Below, one piece after another: positions 54,990 to 64,000 of a stretch of DNA of 64,000 nucleotides. Numbering within the stretch: position 1 is the first letter of the stretch; the number at the start of each line of letters is the position of its first letter. Origin of the DNA: Seminavis robusta (Eukaryota; Bacillariophyta; Bacillariophyceae; Naviculales; Naviculaceae); NCBI GenBank assembly GCA_903772945.1, contig CAICTM010000116.1, positions 50,772-114,771 of the forward strand, written 5' to 3'. The notes beneath the pieces are model-generated. The model did no database searches and had not been told where the DNA came from. It saw nothing but the letters and a program-made list of their open reading frames with translations. A program made the translations under genes and the position numbers.

Positions 54990-57546
54990 ATGGAGGACTC
55001 TTTAGGAGGGGACAAGGAAGACAAAGAATTCAATTTGATGGATGTGGTAGCAGCCCGAATTCAAAGCAGTACTAGTAGTACGAATGTTGACCGTGTTATT
55101 GACAATGGTAATGACTGTCACAAGGAAGAGGAGCGAGAGATCATGGAAGACTGCGCTGAAGAAGATGATGTAAGATTCCTTTTGAAACTCGTGCACGAGA
55201 GACAGCATCAACACCGACAGCACGATGACAGTGAAATTACCACAGAAGGTATCCCTGGTGCCTATGCGGCCTCACCCGGGGCTGGATCACAACGCCGGAG
55301 CCACGGTTCCTTGACATCATCAACCAACACCGCAGACAACTTGGAACGTCAGATCCAACGTGAACACGTTTCGGTGGAATTTGATTCTGAGACGATGGAA
55401 CCAACTACTTCTGTTACTAGGACCGAAGATTACAAGTTGGTGTCACCACTCTCAGAAGCTGCCACTCATGAATCACCACCTCACAAGGACGTTACCTTAC
55501 CCAATCGAATGCAATGGGAAGGAGGATGCGATGAAGAACAAGACATTCCGCAGCCTGTGGGTCTACGACGAGAACAAGGACTTGGCCCAGCCGGTATCAG
55601 TCGTCCAGGCGCCTTTCCCTGCTATAGTACTCGGACGATTGATGCCACTACAGAGACACAAACACAAGAAGATAGTGTTATGGAACCAGTAGTAAACTCG
55701 ACACTTGGCAACGAAATTGCTCCTGCGGAAAACTACCATGACAGTGGTTTGGCCATGGCTCATCCTGTACTCGACGATGAAGGAACCCATCCCAATAATT
55801 TGACACTGGCGCAGGATTACGATGTCGAATCCAAAGACCGAATTAGAGAAAAGAGAATGAAAGAATTCAAAACCAAGATCTTCTTGGCTGTCATTGGCTT
55901 GCTGGTCATCACTCTCATTTTGGTTGCCATTGTGACACCCGGAAACAAAAATACGGTGGAAGCTTCCAAGCCCACCGAGGGACCCACCCACAACCCATCG
56001 CAGTCACCCACTTTGTACTCCGATTATTGGCTGTCTCTGTTCCCAACAAACACCAAGACTGCCATTTTGAATTCTATCGACTCGCCTCAGACCAAAGCCT
56101 ACATTTGGCTCTTGGAGGACATTGAAAGTTTACCGTTTCTTTCTCACCATAGGATCAAGCAAAAGTTCGCGCTGGCCGTCCTCTACTTTGCCACTGGTGG
56201 AGAAAACTGGCTGACAAGCACCAACTGGCTCAACCATACTGTCCATGAATGTGATTGGTTCACCCAGCCTACTTTTTCCAGGAAGCATGTAATGTCTAAG
56301 GTTTTCCCAGGCTTCTTGGCTGGTTTTTTGGAGCCTCCACCATCAACAAACTGTGACAATGATGGGCAGTATCTCCATCTCTGGCTGGACCAAAACGATC
56401 TTGGTGGTTCTTTGCCAGAAGAACTTTACATGCTGACTTCATTACAAACACTGTCAATTGATGGAAGCAATCTAGTAGGCACCATTTCAAGCTTGATTGG
56501 GCAGCTGAACAACCTGAAAGGTCTGTCCTACGTTGACTCGCTGATGACAGGCACAATCCCAAGCGAAGTTGGCTTGTTCTCGAACATGAGCAGCCTTCTC
56601 CTCAGTCGCAATAAGCTGGATGGGCCCATTCCTTCAGAGCTCTGGAGTTTAACCAAGCTTGACACCATAATCCTGACACGCAAAAATCTGCAGGGCAAAT
56701 TGCCCACAGAGCTTGGTATCTTTTCAAAGCTAAGATGGATTATTTTGGAAGGTGTCCATCTCACAGGTACATTGCTTGATTGATTGATTGGTTATGTGTT
56801 TTGTTCCTTCATTATACCGGTACTGCAGAATCTTTGCTAACATCCTTGGTTTTCTAGGGATAATTCCCACGGAACTTGGACAGATTGAGACCTTTGAAAA
56901 GTTTATTCTCTATCACAACCAATATTCAGGAACTTTACCAAGTGAGATTGGAATGCTTTCCAACATGTCAATGCTGACACTCTCTAATAATAACATGGTT
57001 GGAACCTTGCCCAGCGAATTGGGCTTGCTCACTGGGCTTACTGGGCTGTTCGTCCGGAACAACCAACTATCATCCCAAATTCCAAGTGAAATCGGTCTCC
57101 TAACAAATCTGGTGGTAGCCCTAAACTTCCAGGACAATGAGTTCCTCACTGGGACTATCCCGACAGAGCTGGGCCAATTGACTCAGCTGCATTTTTTGAA
57201 AATCCAAGGAAACCAGCTCTCTGGAAAGATCCCCACTGAATTTGGTGGACTCAGTGCTCTTGGTGCTTTGAATTTGGCCAGCAACAACTTGTCTGGTTTA
57301 GTCCCTCAAGAATTGTCAGCTTTGCAAGAAACTCTCCACACACTTGCACTGCATGGGAACCCATTGTTGGATGGTACTATCCCTGATGCCGTTTGCAGTC
57401 TGAATGGTACCTGCACAAAGTTTCCAACCAAGCTGGATTCCTGTGCTGGACCTCAAGGTTTGTTGTTTGATTGCACTGATTTGCTGTGCGGCTGCGGCTG
57501 CTCCTGCGAGGATTCAAAGATTCAAAATGAAGGAAGTAGAAGCTGA
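54990..57546 (+). CDS. Transmembrane leucine-rich-repeat protein (receptor-like, no kinase)
   Basis: Two exons, 54990-56766 and 56858-57546, with a 91-bp intron; 821 residues. Residues 1 to about 290 are acidic and disordered and presumably cytosolic. A Lys/Arg-rich stop (REKRMKEFKTK) precedes one transmembrane helix (IFLAVIGLLVITLILVAIV, about 292-310). The Ser/Pro/Thr linker PTEGPTHNPSQSPT follows. Then comes a cap with paired Cys and FATGGENWLTSTNWLN, and about ten LRRs of the plant-type pattern (for example GTIPSEVGLFSNMSSLLLSRN, abbreviated as GTIPSEVGLFSNMSS). The C-terminus is Cys-rich (CTDLLCGCGCSCED). Such type-II LRR proteins are abundant in diatoms; ligand and signalling partner unknown. 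There is no kinase domain. Confidence 0.88.
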
Positions 57547-57862
57547 GCTACTATTGTTCCCCAGTCAAAAGCAGGCCTGCGTTTCAAGACCGGGTCGATC
57601 TTTGGCCATTCCTTCTGAATTCAATTATGCATAGCTCCGCTACACATAGTACACCTGTCCACATGCTCAAAGCTGTACTTTAGCAGCTCCTTAGCACACT
57701 TTTGCGACAATTGGTAGAAGCTCGAAGAGGGCTCGAAGTCAGGAGCTGCTGAAGAGCTGTTCAAGACTGCCCTGTTCCTTTCTTTCTCTGCGAGCCTTTC
57801 TTTTCTCCCTTTTTTTGACTTGTTCGAGGCAATAGGACTCAGGCCGGTCTCTACCGGAGCGA
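57547..57862. other. Intergenic region
   Basis: Just over 300 bp downstream of the LRR gene; no gene or repeat recognised. Confidence 0.5.
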
Positions 57863-58074
57863 CTAAAGTAGCGACTAAGCCATATTTCATAGTTTAGTCG
57901 ATAGTTTAGTCTCTGTGGGTGGTGTCTACCATAGGGACTAAACGTTGTACGGACTAAAGCTTGTTTAAGAACTCTTTAAAAAAAGAACAGCACTTTTAGA
58001 ACAGCACTTTGAAAAAAGAACAGCACCCTCATTGCACAGCCTCACTATCAGAGCATCGCGACAGAGCTGATAGA

Positions 58075-58272
58075 GTAGAGGTGCAACCGATCGAACGATC
58101 CAAGAGGAGTACTATCGGCCGATAGTAGAGGTGCAACCGATCGAACGATCCAAGAGGAGTATCTGCCGATAGTAGAGGTGCAACCGATCGAACGAACGAT
58201 CGAAGAGGAGTATCGGCTGACAGTAGAGGTGCGATCGAATGATCGAACGATCGAAGATCGAAGAGGAGTATC
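58075..58272. repeat. Minisatellite, about four copies of 47-51 bp
   Basis: Units contain GAGGTGCAACCGATCGAACG and end in AAGAGGAGTATC-like sequence. GTGCAACCGA starts at 58081, 58131 and 58178, and a variant GTGCGATCGA at 58229. Copies differ by short insertions of GAACGAAC-type sequence. Confidence 0.9.
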
Positions 58273-58323
58273 AGCCGCACCTCTATCGCACTTTATCAAG
58301 CCGACAGTCTTCGGTTGAGAATA

Positions 58324-58382
58324 GAAAGCCATCCCTCATTGCAGAGTATGGAGTGTGGGATCTGCAATGAGGGATGGCTTTC
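58324..58382. repeat. Perfect 21-bp inverted repeat (hairpin) with 17-base loop
   Basis: 58324-58344 and 58362-58382 are exact reverse complements (core CATCCCTCATTGCAG and CTGCAATGAGGGATG). The flanks keep partial complementarity for a few more bases, so a transcript could form a stem of 21-28 bp. Confidence 0.95.
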
Positions 58383-58912
58383 ATTTCTCGGCCTTTGACT
58401 GTCAATTGATCGAGTTGGAGAACAATGGTGTGTTTTGAGTCTTGTTAACTCCGAAAAGGGGTCTTGTTAACTCCAAAAAGTAATCACTTGGTTAAGTCTT
58501 TGATTTTGAGTCCTTTAAATCCACCATGCTGATAGAATATTGGTAGCCCACCAAGTGATCACTTTTGTTAAATCTTTTTTGAGTCCTTTAAGTCCAGTAT
58601 TGTTCCCATGAATTGTTTAGTCAATTTGTTTAGTCGCCATGGTAGACTCCATGTTTTGACTAAAAACTCGACTAAATTGTTTAGTCCGAGATTAGTCATC
58701 TGCTGGTAGACACCACCATTACTAAAGGATAATGACTAAATTTCGTCTCCCGGAGACGATTTGCTTTTAGGGGTAAGGGTACCGATGGGGAGTGGAGGTT
58801 TGAATTATACCGGCGTGCATTACTTAGAGGCTCTGTAGAAGTCTACTATTCGACTAGTATTGTATTGACGGGATACAGTCAACGCATGTACATGCACATG
58901 AAATCGCCTTGC

Positions 58913-59005
58913 TTCTTCACATTTCGCATGAATGAGGGATCTGTTTCGGGGCGAAGGCGTTCTTCACATTTTTCGCATGAATGAGGGATCTGTTTCGGGG
59001 CGAAG
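58913..59005. repeat. Tandem duplication, 47-bp period
   Basis: TTCTTCACATTTCGCATGAA starts at 58913 and again, with two extra T, at 58960; both continue through GAGGGATCTGTTTCGGGGCG. The GAATGAGGGAT core is shared with the right arm of the hairpin at 58362-58382, suggesting a related origin. Confidence 0.9.
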
Positions 59006-59145
59006 CAGAGAAAGGGATGAGCGCGCGGAGCGCGCGAATACTAGGTGTTGGTAATAAAAGATTTATGGAAACGGAGACGAGCCAGGAGGCATATGAATCT
59101 TGAACTAAACAACCACCTAAAGGATTCCTTTAGTCGCTACTTTAG

Positions 59146-59669
59146 GCAGTGTTTCAACAACTGTTTTGGGATTTCGACTTTCCAACTTTGGGGCCTTTTT
59201 GGGACATACGTGGCAGGAATGCTCCCAAAATCAGGCCTTTGCCCAAACTCCAAATTTGGATTTGAGCAAACTCGAGGTCCTTTGATTTGCGCAGCTCCAA
59301 ATTCCAACCCGGTACTCAATTCTCTGGTTGATTGGTGCGTTCAGTCCACAATGTGGCTCTTGTTTGCGAACATTCTGGAAAAGAATGAAACAAAAGTCGT
59401 TGTTAGACGTAGGCAAATGCAATGACAATGACAGGATGATGGTGCTGTAGAGCATAGAAACACATAGAAACATGCCTCGCATAGTAGTGAAGACGTACCC
59501 TTTTAACATGCAGCCAACGTGGTTGCTGCCAAGGTTCGGTAAGTAGATATTCTGTTGAAGAGAGGCCGCCCATTCCCTGTTTCGGAGGAGAAGAAAAACT
59601 CCTGGTGAGAGGCCCGCCATCGTGTCATCATAATCGCACATCGTAGTTGGAAGAGAAAAAGAAGCAACC
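59146..59669. other. Upstream region of the transposon partner gene
   Basis: About 520 bp. The frames here (for example 59045-59425 plus) are not convincing coding sequence. It should contain the promoter and probably the left terminus of the Harbinger-type unit, but no terminal inverted repeat was found by eye. Confidence 0.4.
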
Positions 59670-61130
59670 ATGAGCCTTACCAATACCCCTGCCCGTGCCA
59701 ATGTTGGTATCTTTCATGATGAAGATGACATAGCCACCCCTGCCCCCAATGAGAACTTGACTTCCACTCTGGGTCCAGCTGAGCGCTGCCATCGCATCAA
59801 TGGACAAAAGGCCAATGAACTTATGGCAATGGCCATTGGTTTGACCACCAAGGAAGGACGCCAGCTTGGGAACACTGATGAAGAGCCCTATGCTTCAATG
59901 AAGTTTCGAAAAAAGGTGGTTCCCACTTCCGCTTTGTTGATTCAGGAAATCAAACGTCGCTGCATGGCCGCAAACACAAAGCAACCTGCCTGCAAGAACT
60001 GGGACAAGAAAAAGCTTGTTAAATGGATGCAGCTTTACCCGTTGACTGAAGAAAGAGATGTTAAGTATGTCATCGAGCAAGAACAGAAGTTGTTTGACCT
60101 CAGCACTCGTATGAACGAAGAAAGGGCCAGCGAAAAGAAGCAAGGTGGACATGGTGCCTGGGCTTATCCAGAGCCTTGGATTCGTGTCTATGAATGCATT
60201 TTGTCCGAGGAAGTCCGCGACCTGTTTGTCAAGAGTACCCAAGTACACAGCAGGGATGAGTTGGACGCTAGAAACTCCAGTGAAAGGCCCGAGACCATTT
60301 GGGAAGCAGCCGCAAGGCTTTACAATGACTCGGACAACGTTGTTCTTTCCAGTAGCTTACCTGATTTGCATTCTGCTTTCGCAGAGGTTTTGGACTGCTC
60401 CTTCGAGAAGATGCCGGGCCTCATAACTCCAGATGAAATCAAGCGCCGCTTTGGTGACAGTCGAGCCAGGCTGATCAAGATGATCAGTCGCTGGGAGCAA
60501 AGTGGAAATGGATTTGGCCAGAGAAATGAAGATGATGACGACTTCGGACACATTGGAGAGAATGAGTTGCAGTGTGGTGACAATCGAGCAAGCTACCTTG
60601 ATTCCATGACACGAGAACATGTTCTTTACCTTTGGCACTTGGCCGACAGAGAGGAGATCTTGAAGAACGTGCTCAGTGTCATCGCTGAAGGTTCCTCGGC
60701 GAGTTCGACCAGCTGTCCATCAGTTGCAGCTTCCGCGGAAGCATCCAATGCCAGGAAGCGCCGCAAGGATGAGAAATATCTGGCTTTCTTTCGTTCGCGC
60801 ATGAGCCTGTCCATGGTGACATTGTCTCGTGCAAGTCTCTTCAAGGAACTCCGTGAAACCCAAGACAAGGAAACGGAATACTCGCTGAAAGTATTGGAGG
60901 CAACCAGCCAGCAGCTCAGCGACGTGTACATGTCTCGCCTTGCAACTTTGCGTGAGCAGATCAAGATTATCCAGGAGACCATCGATGAGATGCACTATGA
61001 AGAGTTCGATGAGTCGGTCAAGCGCTCCGCCAAGAAGAAGAAGAAGACCGCCGCCAAGCCAAAGAAGAAGAAGGCCATTGTGGAAGATCCCATTGTTGAT
61101 TCTGATGATTCCGAAGAAGAGGGCAACTGA
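59670..61130 (+). CDS. Putative Harbinger-associated partner protein (SANT/NAM-like region, coiled coil, Lys-rich tail)
   Basis: Single exon, 486 residues, ATG at 59670. Residues 1-100 include KANELMAMAIGL and a basic helical stretch (LIQEIKRRCMAANTKQPA). The middle (about 165-285) has EPWIRVYECILSEEVRDLF, SRDELDARNSSERPETIWEA, abbreviated as SRDELDARNSS, then FAEVLDCSFEK and LIKMISRWEQSGNG. This arrangement loosely resembles the SANT/NAM-associated proteins that accompany plant Harbinger transposases. A coiled coil follows at about 375-450, and the tail has two poly-Lys blocks (AKKKKKTAAKPKKKK) that suit a nuclear localisation signal. The proposed role, bringing transposase to DNA, is inferred from the convergent transposase gene. 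It could also be a host protein next to an unrelated transposon. Confidence 0.65.
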   Translation: MSLTNTPARANVGIFHDEDDIATPAPNENLTSTLGPAERCHRINGQKANELMAMAIGLTTKEGRQLGNTDEEPYASMKFRKKVVPTSALLIQEIKRRCMAANTKQPACKNWDKKKLVKWMQLYPLTEERDVKYVIEQEQKLFDLSTRMNEERASEKKQGGHGAWAYPEPWIRVYECILSEEVRDLFVKSTQVHSRDELDARNSSERPETIWEAAARLYNDSDNVVLSSSLPDLHSAFAEVLDCSFEKMPGLITPDEIKRRFGDSRARLIKMISRWEQSGNGFGQRNEDDDDFGHIGENELQCGDNRASYLDSMTREHVLYLWHLADREEILKNVLSVIAEGSSASSTSCPSVAASAEASNARKRRKDEKYLAFFRSRMSLSMVTLSRASLFKELRETQDKETEYSLKVLEATSQQLSDVYMSRLATLREQIKIIQETIDEMHYEEFDESVKRSAKKKKKTAAKPKKKKAIVEDPIVDSDDSEEEGN

Positions 61131-61472
61131 GTGTTGTTCTTGGAAGAGTGCGTTTTTTGTGAGAGTTCTGCAGTTTCGATCAGTTGTGAACCTGGCTTGG
61201 CTTGAGTGTAGAATCGCAAGTTGATGTGCCGAGTAGAATTAACAAATAGTTTCAAGGAGTTAAAGAAAATTACCAACTTCGTCTATCTTCTGCAATACCC
61301 ATCATTGCCAATCAATGGCAGTTGAGAGTTTGAGCGAATCAGAAGGCATTCGGAATCAATCTCGCCTCTTTAAAATTTGGCGAGCAGTTGCGGACTCTTC
61401 CTTGTCGGCCTGGCTTTATGCTGTCTACAGATTATTGATGTGGGCGAACATGTGGTACTATATCTTCATTAT
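61131..61472. other. Spacer between the two convergent transposon genes
   Basis: 342 bp between the stop codons of the partner gene and the transposase; it should contain both 3' ends. No open frame of interest. Confidence 0.6.
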
Positions 61473-62933
61473 CTACTCACTAAGATTTTTGTAAGAGCGG
61501 GCTGGGGTCTTGCCCACCCAGTGCCGAGGCGTTGGACGCACCAAACCCATGTGTTTCACCAGCGCACACATCCGTTCTCTTGGAAGAACGTCCACAGTTT
61601 TCTTTCTGGACGTTCGACACCAATAGCTGACATCATCAAAATGTTCTCCACCATGAAGAAGGGCTTCTGGCCGAAAGTCCTCGCCAGAGCACTTGGCGAT
61701 GTGCTCCAAGCCGCCACCTTCAATTACAATGTTCATTTCATCAACGGCCAGGCGGTCAGCAACATCCTTTGTAAGTTCCTCCACTGGCGAAATTGTTGGC
61801 GAGTTTGTTGTTGGTTTCATTCTCATACGTTCGTTAATGCAAAAGTTGTGCAGCCGGCAGAGACATCGAACCATGGCTGTCACTTTGGCGATAGTCACTT
61901 TTGTTGGAATGGGACACAGCAGAACTCCCCATCGCCGTACCAGCATCCCAAAGGCGCACTCAATGGTAATTCGAACATTGGAATGGTAGTAGTTGTACGC
62001 ATCCTTTGGTCCCTCACCCACTGCCTTGTATGGAGTTGCCATGTAGGGTGTATTGACGTATGCGTTGTCACCAAAGATGCACAATCCTGGCTTCATGAAT
62101 CCTTTGGTTTCCAGTTGGTGATACAGCGGGGAGGATGACCATGCCAAGTAGTCCGACGTTGAAGCAGGATGTCGAAGGTAGATGTCAAGGAAGCGGCGAT
62201 GGGCGTCACATGTGGCTTGCATATTCAACCCAAATTTCTTCTTCCTGCCACAGAAGAACTTCTTCGGTGCACACTCCGCAATCTGGCATTCTTTCTCGCT
62301 GGGCTTCTCCATCCAGATGAGAATTCCATCCACTGCTCCTGCACAACACGAAAAGACTCCTCGGCTACTGTGTTTGAAATCATCAGCGATCTTCTGTTGT
62401 TCTTCATGGTTGGAGGGGTAGGCAAAATCCAGCTCAGGGCATTTGTTTACTGCATCGACCACTCTCCAAACGCAACGAAAGACATCTGTGTGACCAATTC
62501 CATGTACACCAGCTATGTCATAGGACGAACCACCAGCGAAGTATCGAATGGCAGCGCTCACTCTGCTTGGCAATGGGATGAGTCCATTCTTTGCACCATT
62601 CCTCCAGTTCTTGTCGGGGCTTTTGTATTCCAGGTAGGGTCTCAGCAATCGAACTAGCCTCCAGAAAGAAGCTGGTTCCATACGGTAAGCTCTTCGAACG
62701 TAATGGGGACCCAGCTCATTGAAGATGTCATTAACGTACTTTCTCTTTCTCTTCTGGTGTTCTCTGCCTTCCCGTTTGGTAGTTCCTTCGAACAAATCCT
62801 GATCAGCGGCAGCCATGATGGCGAATGTCGCGGCAACGAACTTCCTTGGATCTTGCAGGGGATGGTCTCTTCCACCAAGGCAAGATGGTAAGAAAAGAAG
62901 CCAGATTACTACGATCAAGCTGAAGATAAACAT
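61473..62933 (-). CDS. PIF/Harbinger (HARBI1-like) DDE transposase
   Basis: Single exon; 486 residues from ATG at 62933, or 447 from the ATG at 62816 (MAAADQDLFEG). The shorter form is more typical, because the first 21 residues of the long form are a hydrophobic stretch unusual for a nuclear enzyme. The DDE catalytic triad is present: Asp202 (GAVDGILIWM), Asp289 (IFGDNAYVNTPY) and Glu325 (RITIECAFGMLVRRW), numbered from the long start. These match the DDE_Tnp_4 nuclease fold. An N-terminal segment (SRVSAAIRYFAGGSSYDIAG, HTDVFRCVWRVVDAV) is the helix-turn-helix-like region of the family. No stops or frameshifts, so the enzyme may be functional. Known role: cut-and-paste transposition with a DNA-binding partner. 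Confidence 0.9.
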   Translation of the reverse strand: MFIFSLIVVIWLLFLPSCLGGRDHPLQDPRKFVAATFAIMAAADQDLFEGTTKREGREHQKRKRKYVNDIFNELGPHYVRRAYRMEPASFWRLVRLLRPYLEYKSPDKNWRNGAKNGLIPLPSRVSAAIRYFAGGSSYDIAGVHGIGHTDVFRCVWRVVDAVNKCPELDFAYPSNHEEQQKIADDFKHSSRGVFSCCAGAVDGILIWMEKPSEKECQIAECAPKKFFCGRKKKFGLNMQATCDAHRRFLDIYLRHPASTSDYLAWSSSPLYHQLETKGFMKPGLCIFGDNAYVNTPYMATPYKAVGEGPKDAYNYYHSNVRITIECAFGMLVRRWGVLLCPIPTKVTIAKVTAMVRCLCRLHNFCINERMRMKPTTNSPTISPVEELTKDVADRLAVDEMNIVIEGGGLEHIAKCSGEDFRPEALLHGGEHFDDVSYWCRTSRKKTVDVLPRERMCALVKHMGLVRPTPRHWVGKTPARSYKNLSE

Positions 62934-63296
62934 TGTTGTCTCACTTGTGTGCTATTGGTAATGCTGTTCTTTAAGGGCTTTGTCGACAACAAGAAACAAC
63001 AATCAACCTGTGCGAACGGAGGCCGATGTGCAGTACGATGTAGACATGGGATGACACAAAAGAATAAGCTAAAATTAAAAGGATTTCTACGTCTACCTCT
63101 TCTAGCGAGTCCCGGGAGTTCACCTCGTGATTGCCACCACCAGCTGGTTTTGGCTCCTCTCGCACTCCCTCTTGAACCGAACGGGGTAGCAAATTTTGTA
63201 CCGTAGTCCTCTTTGCTGCACAACGATGTCAAACTCTAAACAAACACAAACATGCAATGTTAGTGGTAGTGGCTCCATCTCTTGTATTTTCGTAGA
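62934..63296. other. Region upstream of the transposase
   Basis: About 360 bp that should contain the transposase promoter and perhaps the right transposon end. No inverted-repeat partner for the left side was recognised. Confidence 0.4.
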
Positions 63297-63574
63297 TCAA
63301 CCTCGTCCTCGTTTAATTCTCGCTCTCGTGCTCGTCCTCGTCTTCGTCCTGCTCCCTTCTTCATCATTGTCGTCGTCAATTTCAATGAATGGCTGCTCAG
63401 GGTCGTTCCATTCATAGTCATTCTCGAGGCGGCGTAGCACGTGCCCGTCCTCCTGGGAGAGCACCTTGCGCTGTTCTTCAATGGTGAGACCCCAAAGTTG
63501 AACTCCCGTGCGCATGAGAATGCTGGAGACAAGTTCGACGTTCGTGACAGAAGGGATACGAGTCCCAGCTTGGT
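63297..63574 (-). CDS. Putative exon of an unidentified minus-strand gene
   Basis: From a possible acceptor (GAACAG before 63574) the minus strand reads QAGTRIPSVTNVELVSSILM, then RTGVQLWGLTIEEQRKVLSQ and WNDPEQPFIEIDDDNDEEG, ending in an Arg-rich tail and a stop at 63297. Composition and acidic C-terminus look protein-coding. An in-frame TGA directly upstream requires an intron there, and no upstream exon was identified. The competing plus-strand frame over the same bases makes this uncertain. Confidence 0.35.
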
Positions 63575-64000
63575 CTGTTCACTCAGGTCGCCAATTCACT
63601 GCTGCAGTCGCCGACACTTCAGCAGCATCCAACAACGACGACTCGGTCTCCGAAACCAGCGTCGTGGAAGTCGTCGCCGCCACTTCCAAGAAGGTCCCAA
63701 GACAACTAGAGCTGGAACTGCCGTCGCGATCAAACAAGAAAGCAAGCCTGCCGGGAATGACAGCTCGAAGCTCGATACCGACAAGCCTGTTGTTCTAGTT
63801 CGATGCCGTCCAGCTCAAGATAGCAGTCGCAACCTCACAGTCGAGATGGTCGGGAAGCGTTGGTTCACGGACTTCCTTACAACCCACCAGGTCGAAGATC
63901 GTGGTCTGAGCGGACTCGACATCGAGACCAAAATTGGAGGTCGCTCCGCGCTCATTTCCAAGCTAGTGGCTTTCATGAAAGACACTGTGTACAAGACTCT
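63508..64000 (+). CDS. Coding-like sequence running off the right edge, frame change inside
   Basis: At the window end one plus-strand frame reads DKPVVLVRCRPAQDSSRNLT, then VGKRWFTDFLTTHQ and GGRSALISKLVAFMKDTVYK, and is open through base 64000; it looks like real protein. Upstream, a different plus-strand frame (63508-63798) reads SETSVVEVVAATSKKVPR. The two overlap at about 63690-63798, so either a short unrecognised intron, a frameshift (pseudogene or sequence error) or two separate frames is involved. No family recognised. The start is not determined. Confidence 0.35.

Larger units (their letters stand above)
57863..59145. mobile_element. Repeat-rich tract bounded by a 16-bp inverted repeat, possible non-autonomous transposon
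   Basis: CTAAAGTAGCGACTAA at 57863-57878 is the exact reverse complement of TTAGTCGCTACTTTAG at 59130-59145. Between them are many GACTAAA / TTTAGTC heptamers, clustered at about 57860-57960 and 58610-58740. GGTGGTGTCTACCA near 57919 is mirrored by TGGTAGACACCACC near 58712. Subterminal repeated heptamers in opposite orientation at the two sides are typical of DNA transposon ends. The true termini are not certain. The tract encloses a minisatellite, a perfect hairpin and a 47-bp tandem duplication, and has no coding capacity. Confidence 0.5.
59670..62933. mobile_element. Two-gene PIF/Harbinger-type DNA transposon, apparently intact coding part
   Basis: A convergent gene pair: a DNA-binding-partner-like protein on the plus strand (59670-61130) and a HARBI1-type transposase on the minus strand (61473-62933), with 342 bp between their ends. 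Known PIF/Harbinger elements carry just these two functions, a transposase and a Myb/SANT-like partner. Both reading frames are full length without stops. Terminal inverted repeats and a 3-bp target duplication were not identified, so the coordinates given are only those of the two genes. Confidence 0.65.

Overview
The window is nuclear DNA from a eukaryote, most likely a diatom or a close stramenopile relative. The evidence is as follows. Genes carry short GT-AG introns (about 65-146 bp in the models that could be resolved). A complete pyruvate:NADP+ oxidoreductase (PNO) fusion gene is present. Membrane LRR proteins have a Ser/Pro/Thr-rich juxtamembrane segment of the kind common in diatoms. 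A DmX/Rav1-like protein and a two-repeat Myb-like protein also fit. Species assignment is inference. No tRNA, rRNA, CRISPR or bacterial-type operon was seen.

Layout. 1-157: 5' end of a minus-strand gene cut by the window edge. 1.5-3.7 kb (-): armadillo-repeat protein, divergent from 5.2-10.2 kb (+): a large two-repeat Myb/SANT-like nuclear protein. 11.1-13.1 kb (+): CDC14-type phosphatase. 13.8-15.0 kb (-): signal-peptide/transmembrane/coiled-coil/SAP-like protein. 15.5-25.6 kb (+): a 3317-residue DmX/Rav1-like protein with added PDZ, SH2-like, DEP-like and C2-like regions and a seven-copy internal repeat. 26.0-27.5 kb (-): UBE2Q-type E2 enzyme. 28.0-34.2 kb (-): eight-exon PNO. 35.8-37.3 kb (-): bile-acid/sodium symporter family transporter. 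39.1-39.4 kb: small inverted-repeat element full of a minisatellite. 39.55-40.2 kb (+): four-helix membrane protein with a CaaX-like end. 40.9-42.6 kb (+): ankyrin-type protein. 43.3-45.1 kb (+): ArfGAP. 46.3-48.9 kb (+): YME1-like mitochondrial i-AAA protease. 51.0-52.6 kb (+): single-pass membrane protein of unknown function. 55.0-57.5 kb (+): transmembrane LRR protein. 57.5-63 kb: a repeat- and transposon-rich accessory tract ending in a convergent pair of genes that look like an intact PIF/Harbinger-type element. 63.3-64.0 kb: ambiguous coding-like sequence running off the right edge.

How the genes relate. This is a eukaryotic array of independent housekeeping genes, so neighbours need not share a pathway. 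Several concern membrane traffic and organelles: the Rav1-like protein (V-ATPase assembly), ArfGAP (coat recycling), YME1 (inner-membrane quality control) and the LRR and tetraspan membrane proteins. PNO links glycolysis to acetyl-CoA with NADPH output. Intergenic DNA is dotted with palindromic TACCGGTA-type and CTAGCTAG-type strings.

Exon boundaries were set by eye: consensus splice sites were chosen so that the reading frame and family motifs run across each junction. Every multi-exon model listed sums to a whole number of codons. Start codons are the first in-frame ATG. No database search was possible, so family names rest on recognised motifs.
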